From assembly GCF_014534685.1 (NCBI RefSeq), contig NZ_JACVVX010000003.1, forward strand, positions 248,001 through 312,000: a stretch of DNA of 64,000 nucleotides. The letters are read 5' to 3'. Made by a program: the position numbers and the translations under genes. This DNA comes from Oryzicola mucosus (GTDB lineage: Bacteria > Pseudomonadota > Alphaproteobacteria > Rhizobiales > Rhizobiaceae). Below the pieces are notes generated by a model. That model was given only the letters and a program-made list of their open reading frames with translations. It was not told the origin of the DNA and searched no databases. Positions 19,190-28,130 of the stretch are shown here, piece after piece (positions within the stretch are counted from its first letter, which is position 1; every line of letters starts with the position of its first letter).

Positions 19190-20170
19190 CTAGTGCCGCT
19201 CGCGCGATGGAGAGGCACGGCTCGCCCGGCTGGCGGCTTGGCGACGCGTGTCGGTCGGCGAGCAACCGAACCGCGTCCGATAGTGCTTGCAGAACTGGGA
19301 CTGGTCGGCGAAGCCCCAGCGATAGGCGATCTCGGCAATACTGCTGGTGTTGGTCACCGTCATCAGCTCTTCGGAGCAGCGTTCGAGCCGGGCATCCCGG
19401 ATGAAGCTGTTGATCGACTGGTTGCTGTCCTGGAAAAGAACCTGCAGGTAACGCAGGGAAATGCCGCAGGCGTCGGCGACCGCCTGCGGGCCAAGATCGC
19501 AGCTTTTCAAGTTGTCGCGGATATATTGCTCGGCGCGATGCAGATGGCCCGCCCTTATCGAGGAGACGTTGCTGTCCAGCACCCGTTCGTCGCTGACGAT
19601 CGACAGGCACAGCATTTCGAGAATGTGCCGGCCCATCATTTCGCGAGCGGCTTCATCGATGTTGTCGATATGGCCGATGGTGGTGCGCACCGTATCGATG
19701 AACAGGGCGGCGACGCCCTGCGTGGCGTCGAAGCTCAGAGCGCTGAGCCGTTCGGCCGAACCGATCCGGGCGCGAACGCTGGCCGACGGCACTTTCAGCA
19801 CCCAGAGCGCGTTTGGCTTGCCGTGCCAGAATTCATAAGGCGCATCGCCCCGCTCCAACAGAAAGCCGCCCGGCGCGCATTTCACGGTGCGCGAGCCCTG
19901 CGAGAAATTTACCTCCGACAGTTCGGGAATGGTGATCAGAAGGCTGGCGTCGCGCTCATTGAGGAAGTGGCGGCGATGGCGGCGGTAGCTGACGGCATCG
20001 CATCGCATCTTCGACACGCTGACGAGACCCAGGGAAAAGATTTCCAGTGCGCCGGAAAACTCCCGGCGGTTCTGGTACTCGGTGTCGAGCGGAAAATAGG
20101 CTTCGGTCACAGCGGCTTGCCAGGCATCGCCGCCTGTGGGACCGGCAATCGTATCGACGACGTATTTCAT
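19190..20170 (-). CDS. AraC-family transcriptional regulator
   Basis: A 326-residue regulator with an N-terminal AraC-binding-like domain and two C-terminal helix-turn-helix motifs. These run from IRAGHLHRAEQYIRDNLKSCDLGPQAVADACGISLRYLQVLFQ to SSIAEIAYRWGFADQSQFCKHYRTRFGCSPTDTRR, the standard AraC signature. Its position directly upstream of hyuAB on the same strand, and facing away from the glutaminase gene, makes it the likely inducer-responsive activator of the catabolic locus. The effector is unknown. Confidence 0.88.
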   Translation of the reverse strand: MKYVVDTIAGPTGGDAWQAAVTEAYFPLDTEYQNRREFSGALEIFSLGLVSVSKMRCDAVSYRRHRRHFLNERDASLLITIPELSEVNFSQGSRTVKCAPGGFLLERGDAPYEFWHGKPNALWVLKVPSASVRARIGSAERLSALSFDATQGVAALFIDTVRTTIGHIDNIDEAAREMMGRHILEMLCLSIVSDERVLDSNVSSIRAGHLHRAEQYIRDNLKSCDLGPQAVADACGISLRYLQVLFQDSNQSINSFIRDARLERCSEELMTVTNTSSIAEIAYRWGFADQSQFCKHYRTRFGCSPTDTRRQAASRASRASPSRERH

Positions 20171-20388
20171 TCCCCAAACCTTTCTGGTTGGCCCGGTTGT
20201 CCCGGTGTTTTGCTGGAGAGTACAGCAATTCGACTGCGCGTATTGGTCAAAAACGAATAAATTTATGTGGTCGACCGACGGCTGGGGGCCCCCTTTGCGT
20301 CATCCACCCGGCGCTGCGAAGCCGTTGCCAACTTCCGGAACGCGACTATCTGTTCGTCTGGACAAACCGCGAAGAGCAGGAAAAGTGC

Positions 20389-21369
20389 ATGGACGATCTG
20401 AAGCGGGACGGCGTCAAACTGAAGGCTGTTCTTGACGATGTCGTGGCCGAGGTTCGCAAACGCGCGCCCGGCATCTATGACGAGGCTGTGGCGGCGGCGG
20501 AAGCGAAAGGCAAAGCAGCGCCGCGGAAGACCGATTTCGACCAGTTCGGTATCGCCGTGTTCACGCGCGATGGGGACATGAGCGCAGCCGGAAATGCCGG
20601 CATCGGCTTTCCCATCCAATCGATATCCAAAGTCTTTGCGCTGGAGGTCGCTCTTGAGGCGCTCGGCAACGCGCTATGGGACCGGCTCGGGCGCGAACCG
20701 TCAGGCGATCCGTTCAACTCGATCATCGACCTCGAGCGAGACAAGGGCATCCCGCGCAACCCCTTCATCAACGCCGGCGCTCTGGTGATATGCGACGTTC
20801 TGGTCGGTCTCGGCGGGCGGGCAGGCCCCAATAGGCATGTTGTCCGCTTTTTGGAGCGATTGATCGATGACGAGACCCTCGATCTTCATGCGGAAGTAAT
20901 GGCGAGCGACCGGACGGGCGGCGACCTCAACCGGTCGCTCATGTTCATGGCACGGCACCACGGCAATCTGAAGCATCCGGTCGAGAAGGTGATGGACGCC
21001 TATGTCCACCAATGCGCCATCACGCTGGATTGCCGAGGTCTTGCCAAGGCGGGTCGGTTTCTAATGCATGACGACTCCGACGATGGCAGCGAGCGTTCGC
21101 TTTCGGCGGCCCGGCGAGCGCGCCGCATCCTCTCGATCATGATGCTGTGCGGGCAGTATGACGGATCTGGCGACTTTGCCTATCGCGTCGGCCTGCCCGC
21201 CAAGTCGGGCGTCGGCGGCGGTATCCTGGCGATTGCCCCGCATCGCGCTTCGATTGCCGTCTGGTCGCCCGCGCTCGACCCCAGCGGCAACAGCTGGTTG
21301 GGAACGCTGGGCCTCGAACTGCTGACGAGCCGGACCGACTGGTCGGTGTTCGGTAAATCGCGACGCTGA
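20389..21369 (+). CDS. glsA: Glutaminase (serine-dependent, GlsA family)
   Basis: Hydrolyses L-glutamine to glutamate and ammonia. The protein has 326 residues, close to the family length. Family motifs are FPIQSISKVFALEVALEALG near residue 77 (catalytic Ser-x-x-Lys in SISK), EPSGDPFNSI, GIPRNPFINAGALVICD near 128, and KSGVGGGILAIAP near 275. The start at 20389 has AGGAAAAG just before it; the open frame extends 114 codons further upstream but through the regulator's promoter. It is divergent from the AraC gene, with 218 nt between, and may simply be a neighbour. Ammonia release would suit a nitrogen-scavenging locus. Confidence 0.9.
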   Translation: MDDLKRDGVKLKAVLDDVVAEVRKRAPGIYDEAVAAAEAKGKAAPRKTDFDQFGIAVFTRDGDMSAAGNAGIGFPIQSISKVFALEVALEALGNALWDRLGREPSGDPFNSIIDLERDKGIPRNPFINAGALVICDVLVGLGGRAGPNRHVVRFLERLIDDETLDLHAEVMASDRTGGDLNRSLMFMARHHGNLKHPVEKVMDAYVHQCAITLDCRGLAKAGRFLMHDDSDDGSERSLSAARRARRILSIMMLCGQYDGSGDFAYRVGLPAKSGVGGGILAIAPHRASIAVWSPALDPSGNSWLGTLGLELLTSRTDWSVFGKSRR

Positions 21370-21389
21370 CAAAGCGGCAGCGTCGCGAT
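21357..21389. terminator. Hairpin between glutaminase and convergent oxidoreductase
   Basis: Perfect 12-bp arms: ATCGCGACGCTG at 21357-21368 and its complement at 21378-21389, with a 9-base loop. The upstream arm ends just before the final base of the glutaminase stop codon. It lies between converging genes, so it can stop both transcripts. No long T-tract follows. Confidence 0.7.
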
Positions 21390-21406
21390 CTTCAGTTAAA
21401 GGCGGT

Positions 21407-22402
21407 CTACAGCGCCAGTTCCTTGCGCAGCGTCTCCAGCCGTTCCATCGCCACCACACCGTCGGCGATGCTGGGGGCAGGTGTGGTTTTGCCCATCAGC
21501 GCGGGAACCACGTCGCTGAGCAGCGCATGATAACCCTTGGGGTCCTCATTGGCGGCCGCGGTGAAATTCGGCTTCCAGGTCAAGGTATCGGCAGCCTCGT
21601 CGAGCGTTGCGCCGAGATCGTCGATCTTGAAGGGTGGGTTGCGGTGCCAGCGGATTTCGATAACGTCGTCGACCTCGATGCGCTGGTGGTCGCCCATCAG
21701 TTCCAGGCGCTCCACCGGGGTGCCGCGCGACTGGATCGTGCCCATGGCGATGTTGCCGATGGCGCCGCATTCGAACTCGAAGCCGACATGGAACAGCACA
21801 CGGCCGGGCGTCTTCTCGACCTTTTTCGCCGAGATGCTGCGCACCGGCGACACCATGAAGGAAACGAGGTCCATGTAATGAACACAGTGGTGCAGGAAGA
21901 AGCCGGTGTAGTCGACATTGCCGGTGAAGTAGCCCGGCGCGGTCATGTAGTAGCCGGTCAGACCGAGCACGTCACCGAAACGTCCGGACTTGACGATGTT
22001 CGAAGCCATTCGATTGCCGATCGAATATCGCTTCATGAATCCAAGCAGTAAGGGTTTCTTCGCCTTCTCGGACGCCGCGAGAAGTTCGCGTGCGCCCGCC
22101 GCTGAACCCGAAGGCGGCTTTTCCATGAACACGGAAAGCCCGCGCTCAAGGGCTGCCTTGCCGAAGGCGAGATGCTGGTCCGGCCCCACGGCCATGCCGA
22201 CGGCATCGATGCCGGGGGTCGACAGCAGTTCCTGCGCGTCGGTCGTCAGCCTGGTCACTCCGAACTGCCGTCCGGCATCCTTGAGCCGCTTCGGATCGAT
22301 ATCGCACAGTGCGACGATCTCGACGTCATGACGCACGAGCTGCGGCAGCAGCATCTGGGTCGCGTGAATGCCGCAGCCGATCCAGCCGATCTTGATGGTC
22401 AT
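21407..22402 (-). CDS. Gfo/Idh/MocA-family oxidoreductase
   Basis: A 331-residue NAD(P)-dependent dehydrogenase of the glucose-fructose oxidoreductase/inositol dehydrogenase group. The Rossmann start is IKIGWIGCGIHATQMLLPQL. FMEKPPSGSAAGARELL near residue 92 carries the conserved EKP lysine, and DYTGFFLHHCVHYMDL near 165 fits the catalytic histidine region. The start at 22402 overlaps the isomerase stop as ATGA. It is the last gene of the sugar-uptake operon and probably oxidises a sugar or cyclitol brought in by the transporter, paired with the TIM-barrel isomerase as in inositol-type pathways. Confidence 0.88.
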   Translation of the reverse strand: MTIKIGWIGCGIHATQMLLPQLVRHDVEIVALCDIDPKRLKDAGRQFGVTRLTTDAQELLSTPGIDAVGMAVGPDQHLAFGKAALERGLSVFMEKPPSGSAAGARELLAASEKAKKPLLLGFMKRYSIGNRMASNIVKSGRFGDVLGLTGYYMTAPGYFTGNVDYTGFFLHHCVHYMDLVSFMVSPVRSISAKKVEKTPGRVLFHVGFEFECGAIGNIAMGTIQSRGTPVERLELMGDHQRIEVDDVIEIRWHRNPPFKIDDLGATLDEAADTLTWKPNFTAAANEDPKGYHALLSDVVPALMGKTTPAPSIADGVVAMERLETLRKELAL

Positions 22403-23283
22403 CGACGATACTCCGTCAGAAGCAGATGGGATTTCATGAAGGCGCTGCTCGCTGCCAGGCGGTTGCTTTCGTCTTCGTGGGGCGGGCGCCATTGCGCGAA
22501 CGGCACGCCGAAGCGGTCGTCGACACGGCGGAACGGTTCGAGCGAAATCGGGCCTTTATAACCGACCTCGTGAAGCGCGCGGCAAACAGCCACCCAGTCC
22601 GTCGAGCCAGTGCCGGGAAAACCGCGATGATTTTCATTGGCCTGGAAATGCGCCAGCCGGCTGCCGCCCAGTCGGATCGCTTCGGCTAGCGAGCTTTCCT
22701 CCATATGCATGTGGAAGGTGTCCAGCATCAATTGCACGGCGGGATGATCGACGGCGTCGAGCAGTTCCATGGCCTGCTGGGTCGTGCACAAGACGTCGCT
22801 TTCAAAGCGGTTAAGCGGCTCGACGGCGAGCACGACATTGGCATCGGCGGCAAAGTCGCCCGCCTCGCGCAGGCCCGCCACGCAGCGCTCCTTGCGCGCC
22901 AGGCGTTCGGTTTCGTCCACGGGCTGCGGTGCGCGGCCGGCGAAAACCAGCGGGTTGCCGGTCAAGGGCCCACCGACGATGCTGGCTCCCAGGCCGACGG
23001 CGCAGTCGACCGTGTATTTGAGATATTCGATGCCTGCCTTATGCGCCTCGCTGTCCGCCGATGCGAGGTTGCGCTGCAGGTTAACGCGCGCGGCAAGCAC
23101 GACGCCGAGGCCGGCATCGTCCAGCGCGCGTTTGGTCTCGGCAAGATCCAGTTCGCCCGGCTCAGGCACCAGGAGCTCAACGAAATCAAAGCCGTGCTCG
23201 CGCATCTTCTTGAACAGCGGAAAGTGCTCGGCCGTGAAAGGCCTCGCATATTGCATCGAAATCAACCCTATAGGGTTCATCAT
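22399..23283 (-). CDS. Xylose isomerase-like TIM barrel (sugar epimerase/isomerase)
   Basis: A 294-residue AP-endonuclease-2/xylose-isomerase-like barrel, closest in pattern to D-tagatose/D-psicose 3-epimerases. AVEPLNRFESDVL near residue 150 supplies a metal-binding glutamate, LMLDTFHMHMEE near 185 the aspartate and histidines, HFQANENHRGFPGTGSTDW near 210 and SLEPFRR near 243 the remaining ligands. Metal ligands seem complete. It is joined by ATGA overlap to the oxidoreductase and lies 49 nt after a permease gene. A ketose 3-epimerase or an inosose isomerase are both possible. Confidence 0.82.
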   Translation of the reverse strand: MMNPIGLISMQYARPFTAEHFPLFKKMREHGFDFVELLVPEPGELDLAETKRALDDAGLGVVLAARVNLQRNLASADSEAHKAGIEYLKYTVDCAVGLGASIVGGPLTGNPLVFAGRAPQPVDETERLARKERCVAGLREAGDFAADANVVLAVEPLNRFESDVLCTTQQAMELLDAVDHPAVQLMLDTFHMHMEESSLAEAIRLGGSRLAHFQANENHRGFPGTGSTDWVAVCRALHEVGYKGPISLEPFRRVDDRFGVPFAQWRPPHEDESNRLAASSAFMKSHLLLTEYRR

Positions 23284-23332
23284 CAGTCCTCGTTTGGGAG
23301 CCGCGACTGGCCGGGCTCGGATTGGTCGAAAT

Positions 23333-24166
23333 TCAGCCTTTTACCGCACCTTGGGTAAGGCCGCCGATCAAGCGGCGTTGGACAAGCAGGAACAGAACGG
23401 TCGCCGGAAGCGCGCCCACCACCGCGCCGGCGGCCAGCAGTCCCCATTCGATCTGGTACTCGCCGATCAGCGTCTGGATGGCCACCGTGACAGGACGTAC
23501 ATTCCGCCCGCCCAGCGTCAGGGCGTAAAGATACTCATTCCAGGCGGTGATAAAGATGTAGATGCCGGTGGAGATGATGCCGGGCATGGTGAGCGGCAGC
23601 ACCACCCGCCACAGGGCCGCAAGCCGCGAGCAGCCATCGGTCATGGCGGCCTCATCCAGGCTCTTGGGTATGGCGCCGATATAGCTCGTCAGCATCCATA
23701 TGGCGAAGGGGATCGCCACTGTCGCATTGGCCAGGATCAGGGCGAAATGCGTGTCGAGAATGTTGAACTTCCGCATCAGCACGAAGAGCGGCAGGATCAG
23801 CAGCACGACCGGGAACATGTTGATCAGCAGGAATTGCAGCATCAACGGCTTTCGGCCGGCGAAGCGAAACCGCGAGAAGGCATAGGCGGCGGTCACCGCG
23901 ACCAGCAGGCCGAGCACGACGGTGCCGCCGGCGATGATGAGGCTGTCGAGCATGTTGCGCAGGAAGGATGTCTGCTCGATCAACCGGATATAGTTGTCGA
24001 GGCTCCAGCCGGCGGGCGAGAGCGACACCCCGCTTGCGCTCAGTGTGGCGGTCGGGGTCAGCGATGTCAGCACCATCCAGGCGAAGGGCGCCATGGCAAA
24101 CAGGACGATGAGCAGGACGGGAATGTCCGTCGTCAGGATGCGGCGAAGCTTGGTCGGCTTGATCAT
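23333..24166 (-). CDS. Carbohydrate ABC transporter permease (MalG type)
   Basis: A 277-residue inner-membrane permease with about six spans. The EAA loop, which contacts the ATPase, is in [27 protein letters not shown] near residue 178. The N-terminal span and periplasmic segment [32 protein letters not shown] are typical of the CUT1 family. Its start overlaps the stop of the other permease as ATGA. It would import a sugar or derivative together with the binding protein at 25150 and the ATPase at 28131. Confidence 0.92.
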   Translation of the reverse strand: MIKPTKLRRILTTDIPVLLIVLFAMAPFAWMVLTSLTPTATLSASGVSLSPAGWSLDNYIRLIEQTSFLRNMLDSLIIAGGTVVLGLLVAVTAAYAFSRFRFAGRKPLMLQFLLINMFPVVLLILPLFVLMRKFNILDTHFALILANATVAIPFAIWMLTSYIGAIPKSLDEAAMTDGCSRLAALWRVVLPLTMPGIISTGIYIFITAWNEYLYALTLGGRNVRPVTVAIQTLIGEYQIEWGLLAAGAVVGALPATVLFLLVQRRLIGGLTQGAVKG

Positions 24167-25086
24167 CTTTCAACCTCGCGCATGGTGCGGGCCAGATAGA
24201 GGGCGACGAAGGCGCCGAGAAGCAGCGTGAAGGTCACCGCGATGGCGGTGCCATAGCCGAAGTCGAGATTCTGGCGCGCCTTGACGAAGGCGTAGAGTGG
24301 CAGGGTATGCGTGGCGTAGCCCGGCCCACCGCCTGTCATCACGAAGATGACATCCATGGAATTCGCCACCCAGATGACGCGCAGCAATCCGGCCGTCGCC
24401 AGGATCGGTGCGATGCCTGGAAGCGTGATGTGGACGAACTGGCGCCAGGTCGACGCCCCGTCGATGGACGCAGCCTCGTATTGGCTCCTGGGGATGCCCT
24501 GGAGACCGGCGAGGATCATCACCGCGAAGAAGGGAAACCCCTGCCAGGTGAGCGTCGCTATAATTGCATAAAGTGCTACGTTCGGATCGGCCAGCCAGGG
24601 CACTGCGCTCTGGACGATGGTGAGATAGATCAGAATATCGTTGAGCACGCCGGTGTTCGGATCGTAGATCCAGCGCCACATCAAGGCGATGACGACGCTG
24701 GGCAAGGCCCAGGGAATGATGATGAGGGCTCGAGCAAGCCCACGCCAGGGGAATTCGCGGTTGAGAAGGAGCGCGGCCGTCAAGCCGAGCGCCATCTGGA
24801 GCGGAACCGTAAGCCCGATCCAGATCACCGTGTTCCACAAAGCCGTCCAGAAAACCGGATCGTTGAACAGCTTGATGTAGTTGCCGAAACCGACGAACCG
24901 GCTGGCATTGGGCCTGAACAGCACGAGATCGTAGAAGCTGGTTATGACGGCCTGGACCATGGGCAGGAAGACGATCACCACCGTGACCACGACGGCCGGT
25001 GCGAGCAGCCAGTAAGGCAGCAGCTGGTCTTGGCGAAAGCCCGAGAACAGCCGGGCGCGGGCGTGCGACGAAGGTGCGATCGACAT
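24163..25086 (-). CDS. Carbohydrate ABC transporter permease (MalF type)
   Basis: A 307-residue CUT1 permease with six predicted spans. The EAA loop is YEAASIDGASTWRQFVHITLPGIAPIL near residue 200. Start choice: the open frame reaches a TTG at 25125, but that lies inside a perfect hairpin. ATGs at 25095 and 25092 have AGG too close. The ATG at 25086 has AGGA eight bases before it and is used. It forms the channel with the MalG-type partner. Confidence 0.9.
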   Translation of the reverse strand: MSIAPSSHARARLFSGFRQDQLLPYWLLAPAVVVTVVIVFLPMVQAVITSFYDLVLFRPNASRFVGFGNYIKLFNDPVFWTALWNTVIWIGLTVPLQMALGLTAALLLNREFPWRGLARALIIIPWALPSVVIALMWRWIYDPNTGVLNDILIYLTIVQSAVPWLADPNVALYAIIATLTWQGFPFFAVMILAGLQGIPRSQYEAASIDGASTWRQFVHITLPGIAPILATAGLLRVIWVANSMDVIFVMTGGGPGYATHTLPLYAFVKARQNLDFGYGTAIAVTFTLLLGAFVALYLARTMREVER

Positions 25087-25113
25087 GTCCATCATCCTGC
25101 GGTCAGGGAAGGG

Positions 25114-25140
25114 AGGTCCCGGCAATCGATGCCGGGACCT
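25114..25140 (-). terminator. Intercistronic hairpin after the binding-protein gene
   Basis: Perfect 11-bp arms (AGGTCCCGGCA and its complement) around a 5-base loop, nine bases after the binding-protein stop and 27 bases before the permease start. In ABC operons such a stem commonly blocks 3' decay or causes partial termination, so that more binding protein than permease is made. No T-tract follows on the minus strand, so a stabilising role is likelier. Confidence 0.65.
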
Positions 25141-25149
25141 GTTGGTGGA

Positions 25150-26346
25150 TTACTGCGCGAACAGCGTCTGCAGTTGTTCCATCATCTGCTGCGAGGTGAT
25201 CTGGCCAGTCAGCGCCTGCTGCATGTTGGTCTGCCACGCGGTGTTGACGAATTCGGACGTCGCCGAGTTTTGCGGCAGCACTTTGGCGAAGGGCAGGGAC
25301 TCGACCGTGGCATCGACGAAGCGGCGTTCATGCAGCTTCCAATCGGCCGCGCCGCTCTTGGTGACAGTCATCTGCCCGGTTGCACTGTTGAACGAGACGT
25401 TGTTCTCGCCTTCGGCCAGGAAGGAAATCCACTTCCAGGCAGCGTCCTTCACCGAGGACGATGAGAAGACGGCGAGCGACTCGTCGCCATAAGACGTCCA
25501 CTGGCCGTTGCCGCATTTCGGCACCGGTACCGCCGAGACCTTGTCGCCAAGGGCTGCGACCAGATCCTTGGACGAACCGATATGGTGGATGGTCATGGCC
25601 GTCTTGCCGGATTTGAAGGCCGCGATGATCTCCTGGAAGCCATCGTTCGGTGCGGATGGCGGGATGACCTTGTCCTTCTGGAACAGGTCGATCACCCACT
25701 GATTGGCTGCAACTGCTTCCGGCGAGGTCAGGCCGTCGGGCTTCAGTTCAGCGCCTTGGGAGAACACGAATGTGCCCCACTGGTCCCAGCCGCCCTTGCC
25801 GCCGCGCAGGCCGAAGCCGTAGGTCTCGGGCGCCTTGGTCAGCTTGATGGCCGCGTCTCGGAATTCCTCGCAGGTCTTGGGAGGCTGCAGGCCGGCATTC
25901 TGGAACAGGTCGGCGCGGTAGTAGAGGTAAAGCACGACATATTGAATGGGCAGGTAGTATTGCTGGCCGTCGGATGCCTTGTTCAGTTCCAGCAGGTTGT
26001 CGAGAAGATCGGCCTTGCCCGGCCAGGCGTCGATGCGCTCGCCGATCGGCTCCAGCGCGCCCATCTCCGTGAGGCGGGGCTGGGCGAACAGCTTCACCAT
26101 CGCAGCGTCCGGCGCATTGCCGCCGACGACGGAGGTGTAGAGATTGTCGTAGTAGCTGTTCCACGGCACATTCTCGGCTTCGATGGTGATGCCTGGATTG
26201 GCCGCTTCGAATTTCTTGACCAGATCGGCCATTGGATTGGCCGGATTGTCGAAATGATACCAGAACCGCACGGTTTCAGCCTGGGCCGAAAAGGCGAGGC
26301 TGGTGGCCATCGCTGCTCCGAGAGCGAGCGTCTTCAGGAATTTCAT
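25150..26346 (-). CDS. Sugar ABC transporter substrate-binding protein (UgpB/MalE type)
   Basis: A 398-residue periplasmic binding protein. A clear signal peptide, MKFLKTLALGAAMATSLAFSAQA, precedes ETVRFWYHF. The fold is of the extracellular solute-binding family 1, with YLPIQYVVLYLYYRADLF near 130 and TAMTIHHIGSSKDLVAALG near 250. The ligand is not evident; glycerol-3-phosphate-type and disaccharide binders both look like this. It is followed by the stabilising hairpin and the two permease genes, and preceded by a hydrolase gene 26 nt upstream. Confidence 0.9.
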   Translation of the reverse strand: MKFLKTLALGAAMATSLAFSAQAETVRFWYHFDNPANPMADLVKKFEAANPGITIEAENVPWNSYYDNLYTSVVGGNAPDAAMVKLFAQPRLTEMGALEPIGERIDAWPGKADLLDNLLELNKASDGQQYYLPIQYVVLYLYYRADLFQNAGLQPPKTCEEFRDAAIKLTKAPETYGFGLRGGKGGWDQWGTFVFSQGAELKPDGLTSPEAVAANQWVIDLFQKDKVIPPSAPNDGFQEIIAAFKSGKTAMTIHHIGSSKDLVAALGDKVSAVPVPKCGNGQWTSYGDESLAVFSSSSVKDAAWKWISFLAEGENNVSFNSATGQMTVTKSGAADWKLHERRFVDATVESLPFAKVLPQNSATSEFVNTAWQTNMQQALTGQITSQQMMEQLQTLFAQ

Positions 26347-26372
26347 GGTTTTCTCCTCCGTTGATTATCGAT

Positions 26373-27356
26373 TTATCGACGTTTCGTAATGCGTTTCGCT
26401 GCCAGGCCTGCGGCGGCAAGAACCTCCCTGGCTGCCGCAAGCTCGTTGGTGTTCTGCAGGAAGCCGTGGGTCACGCCTGACACCACGGAAAGCTCGTCGT
26501 TGCGTCCGATCGCCTGAAGCCGTGCGTGCAGCCGCAGCGTGTCCGACAAAAGCGGATCGACGGCGGCCGCCGCCAGATACAGCGGCGGGAGCCCCGCCAA
26601 CTGCTCGTCAGAGGCAGCCAACGGGCAGGCGAGGGGGTCGTCGGCTACAGTCTGATCGGCCAGATACCAAGCCCAGTAGCGCTGCATCTTGCCAAGCGTC
26701 AGGCCCGGCCCGTCCGCGAAGCGCCGGTAGGAGGGACTGTCGAAGACATGGGCATAGTTGCCGTAAAACAGCAGCGCGCCGTCCGGCAGGGTTTTGGACG
26801 CGGCCTGTTCGTGCAGCATGGCGGCAAGCGCCAGATTGGCGCCGGCAGAATCGCCGGAAACAAGTAGCGGACCTTTGGTTACGCCGACGGCGGCGGACGC
26901 ATCGAACGCTGCCCTGAGAACCGCGACGACATCCTTCAAGCCCGCGGGGAAGGGCTGCTCAGGGGCGAGCCGGTAGTCTGGCAGAAGCACCGGCAAGCCG
27001 GTTTGAATTGCCAGAACCCGCGCACAGCGCTCATGGGTTTCGGGCGAGCAAAAGGCAAATCCACCGCCATGAACGAACAGCACCGCTCCGTTGGATGCGT
27101 TGTGCGGCACCAAAATCCTGACCCGGCATCGGGCGGACGCCAAAGCGTCGTCGGCCTCGACCCAGACCTCGCTCTCGTGCTGCATCGGCGGGAGGTTGAC
27201 GCTCCAGCGCAGATTGGCTTGAGCGGTTTGCGCCCGGCCGACAGCCGGCGGCAAGGTGGTGGGATCGGGAAGCGGTCCGGTCTCGAGCGCCACGCGATCC
27301 ATCAGCTCGGCCATTTCGGCAGACAGCGTTCCATCCAGTTCGTGGGGCGCGTTCAT
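26373..27356 (-). CDS. Alpha/beta hydrolase, hormone-sensitive lipase family
   Basis: A 327-residue carboxylesterase-type enzyme. The oxyanion motif VLFVHGGGFAFC lies near residue 96 and the nucleophile LLVSGDSAGANLALA near 168. DPLLSDT near 266 and GVTHGFLQN near 297 provide the aspartate and histidine, completing the triad. There is no signal peptide, so it acts in the cytoplasm. The start at 27356 overlaps the regulator's stop as ATGA; a 65-codon extension falls inside that gene. Placed between the regulator and the binding protein, it could deacylate an imported ester, for example an acylated sugar. Confidence 0.88.
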   Translation of the reverse strand: MNAPHELDGTLSAEMAELMDRVALETGPLPDPTTLPPAVGRAQTAQANLRWSVNLPPMQHESEVWVEADDALASARCRVRILVPHNASNGAVLFVHGGGFAFCSPETHERCARVLAIQTGLPVLLPDYRLAPEQPFPAGLKDVVAVLRAAFDASAAVGVTKGPLLVSGDSAGANLALAAMLHEQAASKTLPDGALLFYGNYAHVFDSPSYRRFADGPGLTLGKMQRYWAWYLADQTVADDPLACPLAASDEQLAGLPPLYLAAAAVDPLLSDTLRLHARLQAIGRNDELSVVSGVTHGFLQNTNELAAAREVLAAAGLAAKRITKRR

Positions 27357-28030
27357 TGATTCAAGTCCGGAAACACTTCGGGACCGAAGTCGACAATGGT
27401 GGCGATGTGGCGATACATCGAGGCCGCGGCCTTTGCCGCGTCGCGCTCGGAAATGGCGTCGATAATGCCGCGATGACGCAAGGCGGTCGCCTTCAGATCG
27501 CGCGCCATCGGGCTGCGGGATATCTTGAAACGGTGGTTGTGGACCAGGCACCGATGCAGGATCGGGTCGAGCGCGGGAAGCTGCGCATCCTCGAAGATGC
27601 GGCGGTGAAAGTCCCTGTCGAACGCTGCGAGCTGCAATTCGTCGTCGGCCTCGGCTGCGACCAGCATCTCATCGAGCAACGTGTTGAGGTCGGCAAGGAG
27701 ACTCCGGCTCGGTGCGCGCATGACCCTGACGATACCGCTGGCCTCGATCTGCTGCCGCAGCCGGAACATTTCGACGGCTTCATCCTCGGTGCATTCGGAC
27801 ACTTGCGTTCCGCGATGCCCCTGGCGGCGGACAAGGCCTTCTTCCTGCAGCTGCAGCAAAGCCTCGCGCACCGTACCCTGGCTGCATTGGAAATGCGCGG
27901 CGAGTTCAAGCTCGATAAGGCCGGTGCCAGGCGCAAGCGTGCCCAGCATGATGTCACGCTTGAGAGCGTTGAACGCTGTCGTTGCCTTGGCGGGCTTCGA
28001 GGTGCCCGGCCGGCCGGAAAAATATGACAT
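27353..28030 (-). CDS. GntR-family regulator, FCD (FadR) subfamily
   Basis: A 225-residue regulator. The N-terminal winged helix includes LGTLAPGTGLIELELAAHFQCSQGTVREALLQLQEEGLVRRQGHRGTQV; the C-terminal FCD effector domain includes EMFRLRQQIEASGIVRV and FHRRIFEDAQLPALDPIL, with metal-site histidines. An ATG at 28030 is preferred; a GTG at 28045 is possible, and neither has a strong ribosome site. It heads the minus-strand operon (hydrolase, importer, isomerase, dehydrogenase) and faces the ATPase gene across a 24-bp palindrome, so it is probably the autoregulated repressor of both. Confidence 0.87.
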   Translation of the reverse strand: MSYFSGRPGTSKPAKATTAFNALKRDIMLGTLAPGTGLIELELAAHFQCSQGTVREALLQLQEEGLVRRQGHRGTQVSECTEDEAVEMFRLRQQIEASGIVRVMRAPSRSLLADLNTLLDEMLVAAEADDELQLAAFDRDFHRRIFEDAQLPALDPILHRCLVHNHRFKISRSPMARDLKATALRHRGIIDAISERDAAKAAASMYRHIATIVDFGPEVFPDLNQ

Positions 28031-28068
28031 CGAAATCGCTCGCACGGTTGCTTATCAAAGCAGTTATC

Positions 28069-28092
28069 ATTATCGATATTGATATCGATAAT
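28069..28092. promoter_or_regulatory. 24-bp perfect palindrome, likely GntR operator
   Basis: Arms ATTATCGATAT and ATATCGATAAT around TG: eleven bases each side with no mismatch, in an AT-rich patch inside high-GC DNA. It lies 38 bases upstream of both divergent starts (28030 on minus, 28131 on plus), the ideal place for one repressor to control both. Confidence 0.75.
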
Positions 28093-28130
28093 TGTCGTCA
28101 AGCGCGAAATGCGTTGCTCTGGAGGAAAAC

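Noticed and set aside
16955-20260. An 1101-residue open frame on plus across hyuA/hyuB and the AraC gene
   Set aside because: It is antisense to three strongly recognised genes, has no known motifs and mirrors their codon pattern, a usual artefact of high-GC coding DNA.
25087-25125. TTG start adding 13 residues to the MalF-type permease
   Set aside because: The codon lies in the hairpin and lacks a ribosome site; ATG at 25086 has AGGA at good spacing.
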